This document shows, piece by piece, positions 1 to 5,545 of a stretch of DNA of 7,184 nt; position 1 is the first letter of the stretch, and each line of letters opens with the position of its first letter. The stretch lies in the NCBI GenBank assembly GCA_937892315.1, contig CALAVF010000447.1, forward strand, positions 1-7,184. The letters are read 5' to 3'. The position numbers and the translations under genes were made by a program. The notes under the pieces are model-generated. The model made no database searches. It was given only the letters and a program-made list of their open reading frames with translations, and was not told where the DNA came from. This DNA comes from an uncultured Prevotellaceae bacterium (lineage in GTDB: Bacteria; Bacteroidota; Bacteroidia; Bacteroidales; Bacteroidaceae).

Positions 1-72
1 TTTTTTTTTCTTTTTTTTGTTCTTCTTTGCGGTAGAAATTTTCTCACTTTTCGTTTTTAGTTTTTAACTTTC

Positions 73-756
73 TTATTTCGTCGCTCTTTCAATGTACTTG
101 TCAATCTCTTGTGAGAGTGGGCTGCGGAAGTACTGCTTCTTGATTTTGTTGTAGAGGTCGAGTGCTTTGTCGTTTTGACCCATTGATTCGTACACCTGTC
201 CGGCTTGAAGGAGGAACACAGGGCTGACTGCATCGTTGTCTGCCTTTTCGGCAGCCTTGACGAGTGTCTTTACGCCTTTCTCGTTGTCACCTTTCTGAAT
301 ATAGAGATTGCCGAGAGCGGCAATTGCTGCAGGAGAAACGATGTCGTCGTCCTGAGCAGAGAAGTTTTCCAGATACTTGATTGCCTCGTCCACCTTGTCG
401 GTGTTGGCGTATGCCAGACCTGCATAAAGTTTTGCGATGTTGGCTGTTTCTGTGCCGCCAAACTCGTCAATCACTTTCAGAAGACCCTTGCTGTTGCCGT
501 CGCCCTTCAGTGCTTGCTCATACTGCTGCTGAGCAAATGCCACCTGTGCCGAAGCGATGGCTTTCTGAGCCTGAAGTTCCTTGTCTGCCATGTGGTTCTT
601 GTAAAGGTAAACACCTACTACAATAACGATGATTGCACCAAGTACGGCAGCAATCGTTTTCCAGTTTTTCTCGATGAATGCCTCACCCTTGCTGAGTTGC
701 ACGTCAAGTGCGATAGGCTCATCCGTTGGTTGCTGATTTTTTTTCTTTTTTGCCAT
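73..756 (-). CDS. Membrane-anchored TPR protein (YfgM/TPR_21-like)
   Basis: The product is 227 residues. A Lys-rich cytoplasmic N-terminus (KKKK at 3-6) is followed by one hydrophobic segment at about 34-52, with no signal-peptidase site, so it should be an N-in, C-out inner-membrane protein. The rest is helical. TPR-like pairs are visible at about 105-131 (AKLYAGLAYANTDKVDEAIKY), 142-171 (AALGNLYIQKGDNEKG) and 179-208 (LLQAGQVYESMGQNDKALDLY). This architecture of one TM helix plus a periplasmic TPR domain matches the YfgM/TPR_21 type, which in proteobacteria assists the Sec translocon and periplasmic chaperones; carrying that role over to Bacteroidales is inference. The ATG at 754-756 is chosen because it precedes the Lys-rich segment and sits about 35 nt below a promoter-like motif. 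It has no Shine-Dalgarno sequence. The gene downstream on this strand lies outside the window; from memory, relatives often sit near ribH, which cannot be checked here. Confidence 0.87.
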   Translation of the reverse strand: MAKKKKNQQPTDEPIALDVQLSKGEAFIEKNWKTIAAVLGAIIVIVVGVYLYKNHMADKELQAQKAIASAQVAFAQQQYEQALKGDGNSKGLLKVIDEFGGTETANIAKLYAGLAYANTDKVDEAIKYLENFSAQDDDIVSPAAIAALGNLYIQKGDNEKGVKTLVKAAEKADNDAVSPVFLLQAGQVYESMGQNDKALDLYNKIKKQYFRSPLSQEIDKYIERATK

Positions 757-797
757 GATATTTTATTGTTTTTATTTTCTTTTGTACAAAAATCATG

Positions 798-824
798 CAA
801 AATTACAACATTTTCTCCTAACAA
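798..824 (-). promoter_or_regulatory. Candidate promoter for the TPR gene
   Basis: Read on the minus strand, 805-798 is TAATTTTG, an exact match to the Bacteroidetes -7 consensus TAnnTTTG. A TTG lies at 824-822, but the spacer is 16 nt rather than the usual 19-20, so the -33 half is weak. Transcription would start near 791, giving a leader of about 35 nt. A perfect 12-bp palindrome, TTTTGTACAAAA, lies at 780-791 on the predicted start point. Confidence 0.42.
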
Positions 825-921
825 TAAAGAGTTTTCCAAAAAATCTTTCTTTTTATGCGGCATAAAAAAGAGAAAAGGTATGCTTTTCTTCCTCCTTGCA
901 GGTCTATTTTATCAATCATGT

Positions 922-940
922 AGATTCGAAGAATCTTTTT
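922..940 (+). terminator. Weak terminator-like hairpin
   Basis: AGATTC (922-927) and GAATCT (931-936) form a 6-bp stem with a GAA loop, and the right arm runs into a T tract (936-940) on the plus strand. The stem is short and AT-rich, and no plus-strand gene lies upstream. It would matter only if the interval is transcribed on the plus strand. Confidence 0.22.
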
Positions 941-964
941 CCTCGAACCCGCATTTTCCTTTTG

Positions 965-1068
965 CTCCCTACGTCGTTCCCTCGATGCGTATCAATTCAT
1001 GTACTCGATTTGAATGATTACAAATGCGGGGCACGAATTGATACGCATTGAGGGGACGACGTAGGGGG
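965..1068. repeat. Long inverted repeat, 34-bp arms
   Basis: The left arm 965-998 pairs with the right arm 1035-1068: 31 Watson-Crick pairs plus three that are G-U in plus-strand RNA (T966/G1067, T978/G1055, G984/T1049). The 36-nt loop can fold further: ATTTG (1008-1012) pairs with CAAAT (1021-1025) around an 8-nt loop. Neither side has a T tract, so it does not look like an ordinary intrinsic terminator, although it starts 11 bp past the glycosidase stop codon and could still block or stabilise the 3' end of that mRNA. A dispersed palindromic repeat or a MITE-like remnant is an alternative. I see no target-site duplication or transposase. Confidence 0.85.
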
Positions 1069-1079
1069 ATTACGAAAAA

Positions 1080-4067
1080 TTATTTGTTTACTGTCTTGCG
1101 AGCCTCAACCAGACGTTTGAGTGCTTTCTCGATGAGGTCGTGAGTGCCAGAACCGTCATTGACATACTGAACGACCATGTCGGCATAGTTGATAGCCTCA
1201 CGCAGTTCGGTCGTCTTGTTTGGAATGTTCTCCTTCGAATCGGTGAGGAGCGGGAGAAGTTCGTTCAGGTCTTCTGGCTCGGCAAGGTTGCCTGGACGCA
1301 TGGTGTTGATGGCAACGTTGAGGGCGGAAGTGGCGGCATTGATCTCGTCTTGTGTCAACTCCTTGTTGGGTTTCGTATTGACCTTCTCAGCAGCCTCCAT
1401 CTGCTGAAGCAGACGAGCATAGCCGTTGGGTGCCCATGGCGAGAAGTTTGGCACCTTCACGGTTAGTGCATTCCAAGCGTTTTGACCGTCCACACGCTCC
1501 TTCGCCACTTGCAGAGCCTGTTCCAGATTGGTCTTGTCGATGCCTTTCTTGGCTTTAGCCTTGGCGGCAGAAGCGACATTCAGGCGGAGGTAGTGAGTGG
1601 CGTTGCCTGTCTGGTAGTAATCGGGTTGGAACTGCTTGCCAGCCAGCGTGAGAGTGTAGAGGTTGCCGTTCTTGCCCGTGTTGGACGATGCACCGTTCAG
1701 TTGGATGTCGCTGAGGTTAGATTGCAGCGTGAAGTCTGCGTCTTTCCATTCGTGGATGTCGGGTGTTGCCATGACGAGAGGACCGTACATGATGGCACCT
1801 ACCCACTGAGGGTCAAACGGCGTGCGTGTCTCGTTCTTGCCTGTGGCAGCAAGGTCCATCTTGTCGGGACCCCAGTTGATGTGCTTGGTGAATGGCATGG
1901 TCACTTCTACCTTGTCGCCACTTTGCCATGTTCTGGAAGGAATCTCCACGTATGAGCATGGCTGATAACTCTTGGCGATGGACTTCCCGTTCAGTTTCAC
2001 GTCGAAACCTTCTGTAGCCCAATAAGGTACACGGAGTTTCAAGGCAAAGGTGGCATCCTTGCTCTCATTCGTTTTGGTGACCACCAATGTGCTGCTTTCT
2101 GCTGGCCACTTGCACGTTTGCTCGATGGTGACACCTTTGTCTTTCCACCATGCGACAGTTGGCAGATAGAGTCCAACCCACATGGTCTGGTCGTTCACGA
2201 AATAGGCGGCTTCCTGATACTTCACGTGATTCTCTGCACCCGTACCGCCACAGCAAGTGCTTTGAGGAGTTTCGTTGCCGAAAGGCTTTCGGGCATTCAT
2301 GCCCACAGCATACTGATAGGTTACGCCCCAATAGTCGGGATGGACAGAACCTACAATCTGGTTGTAGAGAATACGCTCGTAATAATCCATGTAGGCGGCA
2401 TTGTCGGGGTCGAAGCAGTTCAAATCCTTGGTCAACTTGGCAAGGTTGTAGGCACAACAGGTTTCGTTGATGTCGGGATTAGGATACATATTGCGATGGC
2501 GGTCGCTCATCACACTGGTATTCATCGAAAGAATCTGAGAATAGGGCTGACGGAACATCTCGCCATTACCCACGCCGCCCATAGCATAGGCGTAGCGTCC
2601 TTGCACGAGGTTCCAGAAGTTGTAGGCAAGGTTGTAATAGTAAGGGTTGCCGTTGGTGATGTAGGAACGCAGGGCACCTGTAATCATCGGAATGTGCTGG
2701 TTGGCATGACGTGTTCGGATGTCATCCACATTCTTGGCAACAGGGTCGAAGAACGCAGGAGCATCGAAACAGTTGGCTGCCTCAATGAGATGAGCCTTCT
2801 CGGTCGGGTCGCTCACCATCTCAGAGAGACGAGCCAGTGACTCTGCCATACCGCCCACTTCGCCAGCGATGTACATGTTCCACATCTCGTAACGATTGCC
2901 TGGCTTGGCCTGACGCTCAGCCTTGTTGCCATCATTCTTCACATAAGTGCGGTAGTGCATACGGTTCCACACCCACAAACCCATGTCTTTGGCAATGAGC
3001 AGGGCTTTGTCGGCAATCTGTTTATCGTCAATGTTGTTGGCGATGTCGATAAGACCTGCCAGTTGCTTGTGAATGGTATAGTAGGGTGCCCATACCCATT
3101 CTTCATTATTGTACGCGCGATAGCACTCGATGAGGGCAGGGTGGGCGGCAGGGATGGCGTTGAGGTAGCCATAGCCGTAATGCTTGTAATCCTTCTTGTA
3201 TTCGTTGAAGGCGGCCCAGTTACCCTTCATCTGCTTCAATTCTTCTTCGGGTGCATAGTCACGGGCTTCCCAATAGCGGTTGAGGGTGCTGTCCCATACG
3301 AAGGTACGCTCCTGGCATTCACGCAGTTCGTTCACCATCCGACGGATTCTCTCACGCAATTCATTCTTTTCTTTGTTGCGGTTGCCACGCTCAGAACATG
3401 AAGCGAAAGCAAAAGCAAGGGCACTCATGTAGTGACCGGAACCATGACCTTTGAGTTTGGTGGTGGGAGAGTCCCATCCATCTGCCTCGGTGTAACCCTC
3501 TGTTGGCAATCCGTAGGTGTCACGATAGTTGTAGAGTTGCTGTGTGACATCCCACGAAAGAATGGTCTTGATGTCCAACTCCTGGTTGCTTGACAATCGG
3601 TTGCCTCTTTCAAGGTAAACATCACCTAATGGAAGCGGCTGTGCCACAGGTTTGTTGCTGGGCACATCCCATGCTTTTTCCACCACGGTGACATTGGCTG
3701 TGATGGGGTAGCCATTGTCGGTTGTGTTGTCACCAATGATGAAACCATTGACGGTGTAGGTCTTGCCTACTGGATAAAGTTCAGGGTTGGCTTCTTGCTG
3801 TTCGGTAGATGCGAGTGAGTTTGACCACTTGGTCTGTCGCCACTCATGACTGCCGTCGCTATATGTCACCCACAGTTGCCAAGGCAGGCGAGGGGCGGTG
3901 CCGACAGGTGTTTCTACGTTCACAGCCTCCACCTTGACGATGGCACGCTGTTTTACCTTTGGTGCAGATACCGAGGCTTCTTTTGTGGTTGTCTGGAATG
4001 CCTGCATGGGCATGGAAAGTGACAACGCTACAGCCCCACAAATGAATAGGTTTAAGTTTTTCTTCAT
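1080..4067 (-). CDS. Secreted beta-L-arabinofuranosidase-like glycoside hydrolase (GH127/GH146, DUF1680)
   Basis: The product is 995 residues, predicted to release beta-L-arabinofuranosyl units from plant glycans or Hyp-rich glycoproteins. A signal peptide (1-23) exports it. A bacterial Ig-like (Big_4 type) domain spans about 42-130 (ETPVGTAPRLPWQLWVTYSD, then VNGFIIG). The (alpha/alpha)6-type catalytic part spans about 145-640, with the family GHGSGHYMSA motif at 207-216. By comparison with HypBA1 (zinc ligands E338, C340, C417, C418; nucleophile C417; acid/base E322), the equivalents here are E535 and C537 (ETCC), C605-C606 (STCCGGTG) and E503 (NGEMF). Beta-rich segments follow to about 835, then a helical tail (about 840-995) with FIVAR-like pieces (ATSALNVAINTMRPG, 912-926). 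Key residues are intact, so it is probably active. GH146 may fit better than GH127 because of the YNLAKLTK and YYERILYNQIVGS pattern. The ATG at 4065-4067 gives a clean signal peptide. No SusC/D genes are visible. Confidence 0.93.
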   Translation of the reverse strand: MKKNLNLFICGAVALSLSMPMQAFQTTTKEASVSAPKVKQRAIVKVEAVNVETPVGTAPRLPWQLWVTYSDGSHEWRQTKWSNSLASTEQQEANPELYPVGKTYTVNGFIIGDNTTDNGYPITANVTVVEKAWDVPSNKPVAQPLPLGDVYLERGNRLSSNQELDIKTILSWDVTQQLYNYRDTYGLPTEGYTEADGWDSPTTKLKGHGSGHYMSALAFAFASCSERGNRNKEKNELRERIRRMVNELRECQERTFVWDSTLNRYWEARDYAPEEELKQMKGNWAAFNEYKKDYKHYGYGYLNAIPAAHPALIECYRAYNNEEWVWAPYYTIHKQLAGLIDIANNIDDKQIADKALLIAKDMGLWVWNRMHYRTYVKNDGNKAERQAKPGNRYEMWNMYIAGEVGGMAESLARLSEMVSDPTEKAHLIEAANCFDAPAFFDPVAKNVDDIRTRHANQHIPMITGALRSYITNGNPYYYNLAYNFWNLVQGRYAYAMGGVGNGEMFRQPYSQILSMNTSVMSDRHRNMYPNPDINETCCAYNLAKLTKDLNCFDPDNAAYMDYYERILYNQIVGSVHPDYWGVTYQYAVGMNARKPFGNETPQSTCCGGTGAENHVKYQEAAYFVNDQTMWVGLYLPTVAWWKDKGVTIEQTCKWPAESSTLVVTKTNESKDATFALKLRVPYWATEGFDVKLNGKSIAKSYQPCSYVEIPSRTWQSGDKVEVTMPFTKHINWGPDKMDLAATGKNETRTPFDPQWVGAIMYGPLVMATPDIHEWKDADFTLQSNLSDIQLNGASSNTGKNGNLYTLTLAGKQFQPDYYQTGNATHYLRLNVASAAKAKAKKGIDKTNLEQALQVAKERVDGQNAWNALTVKVPNFSPWAPNGYARLLQQMEAAEKVNTKPNKELTQDEINAATSALNVAINTMRPGNLAEPEDLNELLPLLTDSKENIPNKTTELREAINYADMVVQYVNDGSGTHDLIEKALKRLVEARKTVNK

Positions 4068-4090
4068 AATCTAACATTGAAAAATTTTTG

Positions 4091-4120
4091 TAAAATTAGT
4101 TATTTCATTTGACATATCAA
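4091..4120 (-). promoter_or_regulatory. Candidate promoter for the glycosidase gene
   Basis: On the minus strand, TTG at 4120-4118 is followed after exactly 19 nt by TAATTTTA at 4098-4091. This fits the Bacteroidetes -33/-7 arrangement (TTTG, 19-20 nt, TAnnTTTG) apart from the last base of the -7 box. The predicted start near 4084 leaves a short leader of about 17 nt without a Shine-Dalgarno sequence. Confidence 0.45.
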
Positions 4121-4183
4121 TAGGCAATGGCTAAAAATGAATTATTTTGCTACTTTTCCTCTTCTTTTTTGGATTATTTTGTC

Positions 4184-4191
4184 TAACTTTG
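4184..4191 (+). promoter_or_regulatory. Distal -7 element for the plus-strand operon
   Basis: TAACTTTG at 4184-4191 matches TAnnTTTG exactly and is followed by CAAAAAG. No TTTG lies 19-20 nt upstream (the nearest are 12 and 34 nt away). If used, it gives a leader of about 140 nt containing the 11-bp direct repeat at 4210-4241. Confidence 0.35.
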
Positions 4192-4209
4192 CAAAAAGCA
4201 CTCCTCAAA

Positions 4210-4241
4210 ATAGGGATTTTCCCCATCGGGATAGGGATTTT
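4210..4241. repeat. Direct repeat ATAGGGATTTT, 21-bp spacing
   Basis: The 11-mer ATAGGGATTTT occurs at 4210-4220 and again at 4231-4241, a start-to-start distance of 21 bp, or two turns of DNA. The CCCCATCGGG between them is partly self-complementary. It sits between the two candidate plus-strand promoters in the divergent region, so a regulator site is possible. No known regulator is recognised from it. Confidence 0.6.
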
Positions 4242-4246
4242 AACTA

Positions 4247-4276
4247 TTGCTGTTGAAAAGGTATTTGCGACCTTTG
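4247..4276 (+). promoter_or_regulatory. Proximal candidate promoter for the plus-strand operon
   Basis: TTG at 4247-4249 is followed after 19 nt by GACCTTTG at 4269-4276, which matches the TTTG half of the -7 box but has GA instead of TA. Correct spacing and a shorter leader (about 54 nt) favour it over the distal motif on geometry; the distal one is better on sequence. The leader holds a small hairpin (stem 4291-4296 / 4301-4306) and two copies of GAACTAAAAA 15 bp apart (4304 and 4319). Confidence 0.38.
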
Positions 4277-4336
4277 CATTGAGAAAAAGTTTCTTGTTTG
4301 CAAGAACTAAAAACGGACGAACTAAAAAACACAAAT

Positions 4337-5491
4337 ATGAAAAGATTATTAACATTGGCTTTGGTGGTTGTTCCTTTGCTTGGCGTGGCACAGGATGACC
4401 TCTACTTCACCTCTTCCAAGAAGGCTAAGCAGGCTGCTCAGAAGACTGCGGCAGATTTGCGGGCAAAAACCGAAACGGTGGTTACACCCACCACGGTGGA
4501 TTACCACACCAATTCACGTAGCGAGGACGAATATAACCGTCGGTATGTGTACAGCGGTGACTACCAGAATGCTGGCGGACTCTATGCGGAGGACTCGCTT
4601 GCGGCACGGATAGACACCGTTGACGGTTATTATGGCTATGATGATTCTGCCTATGACTTGGATGATCCCGAACTGGATTATCGCTATTCGCGTCGTCTGG
4701 TGCGTTTCCACAACCCTCGTCTATACGCATTGTCAAGCCCTTACTATTGGGATTTGTACTATGGTTATGGTGCATGGGACTACTTGTATGACCCGTGGGA
4801 TCCTTGGTATTGGCACTATGGCTGGGGCTATGGCTGGAGTTGGGGACCTTGGGACTGTTGGTATGGCGGCATCTGGGGATGGCATCATCCATACGCATGG
4901 TCATACTGGGGATGGGGACCAAGTTGGGGTGTTCCACATGGCGGGTATCACTATCGCAATACGGTGCCTCGTGAGTTCAACTCTTCTCGTGGACACATGG
5001 CTTCCAACAACCGAATCCGTACCAATCCGTTGGGCAGAGGTACAGTGGGAACACGTACCAATGTGTTTAGTTCTCGTACAGGCGTTCAGGGTCAAGGCGT
5101 TCGTTCGACCGTTCAGGGTGTGAGGGGCACACGTGGTTCTTATACCGACTATACGAATGCCCGTACAGGACGTTCTGCCGTATCTTCAAACGAAGGAGCA
5201 CGTACCTCTGTCTATAACCGTACACGTGAGAATGCAGCACAGCGTAGTGGCATCACTCGTGGCAATAACAACACTTATCAGCCATCTCGCTCATACAGCA
5301 ACCAGAACAGCAGCAGCCGTTCTACGAACACCACATCTCGTACTTCTACCTATAACAGCGGTGCCTCAACCCGTAGTTCTTCGTCTTCATATAGCGGAGG
5401 CGGTAGCCGTGGTGGCAGTTTCGGAGGCGGCGGTGGCTTCAGTGGTGGAGGTAGCCGCGGTGGCGGCGGTGGTGGCGGCGGACGCCGTTAA
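4337..5491 (+). CDS. Secreted Tyr/Trp-rich, Arg/Gly-rich low-complexity protein, function unknown
   Basis: The product is 384 residues, starting at the ATG at 4337. An in-frame ATG at 4298 would put 13 polar residues ahead of an otherwise perfect signal peptide, so it is rejected. Layout: signal peptide 1-18 (MKRLLTLALVVVPLLGVA, cleavage before Q19); a linker with Lys (28-44) and then many acidic and Tyr residues (55-116); a block at 136-197 with 16 Trp and 13 Tyr in 62 residues, rich in Gly; a basic Ser/Thr/Asn/Arg region (207-352); and a Gly tail (354-384) with SRGG, FGGGGGF and a final RR. From 207 to the end there are 26 Arg and no Lys. The Gly codons in the tail are mixed, which argues against recent triplet slippage. 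I recognise no domain or catalytic motif. Such proteins in Bacteroidales are usually labelled hypothetical. It precedes a FadL-like barrel gene by 54 bp on the same strand, so an envelope-associated or surface structural role is plausible. Confidence 0.88.
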   Translation: MKRLLTLALVVVPLLGVAQDDLYFTSSKKAKQAAQKTAADLRAKTETVVTPTTVDYHTNSRSEDEYNRRYVYSGDYQNAGGLYAEDSLAARIDTVDGYYGYDDSAYDLDDPELDYRYSRRLVRFHNPRLYALSSPYYWDLYYGYGAWDYLYDPWDPWYWHYGWGYGWSWGPWDCWYGGIWGWHHPYAWSYWGWGPSWGVPHGGYHYRNTVPREFNSSRGHMASNNRIRTNPLGRGTVGTRTNVFSSRTGVQGQGVRSTVQGVRGTRGSYTDYTNARTGRSAVSSNEGARTSVYNRTRENAAQRSGITRGNNNTYQPSRSYSNQNSSSRSTNTTSRTSTYNSGASTRSSSSSYSGGGSRGGSFGGGGGFSGGGSRGGGGGGGGRR

Positions 5492-5545
5492 TGCCGTTGA
5501 GATTTAAGGAATAGAAAACGTTATACATTATATATTATTATAGCA

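Larger units (their letters stand above)
757..1079. other. 323-bp gene-free interval between the two minus-strand genes
   Basis: I see no credible gene here. From the TPR side it holds the predicted TPR promoter (798-824), an AT-rich stretch, a weak hairpin with 7-bp arms AGAAAAG/CTTTTCT (871-877 / 883-889), a 6-bp hairpin followed by T's (922-940), and the long inverted repeat (965-1068) ending 11 bp beyond the stop codon of the glycosidase gene. Base composition shifts from very AT-rich (757-910) to GC-richer within the inverted repeat, which suggests the repeat is a separate insertion-like unit. Confidence 0.6.

Noticed and set aside
1..72. Start of a further minus-strand gene at the left edge
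   Set aside because: No ATG exists on the minus strand in this AT-rich stretch and no promoter motif was found. The next gene, if close, begins outside the window.
205..1017. A 270-residue plus-strand open frame covering most of the TPR gene and the adjacent gap
   Set aside because: It is antisense to a clear TPR protein, its translation is Cys/Leu/Val-rich without any recognisable motif, and it has no convincing promoter. It is a shadow frame.
965..1068. Standard intrinsic terminator for the glycosidase gene
   Set aside because: Position fits, but after the 3' arm the minus strand reads into GCAAAAGG with no T tract, and the stem is far longer than usual. An mRNA-stabilising or roadblock role remains possible.
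2118..2840. A 240-residue plus-strand open frame inside the glycosidase gene
   Set aside because: It is antisense to the catalytic core, where codons for conserved family residues explain the sequence. The His/Val/Ile-rich translation is typical of a complement-strand artefact.
4298..4336. Upstream ATG that would add 13 residues to the low-complexity secreted protein
   Set aside because: The added residues MQELKTDELKNTN are polar and would bury the signal peptide. The ATG at 4337 begins a textbook signal sequence.
4620..5123. A 167-residue alternative frame within the low-complexity gene
   Set aside because: It is a Met/Gly-rich frame produced by the repetitive Trp/Tyr/Gly codons of the real gene. 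The signal peptide and the operon position support the other frame.
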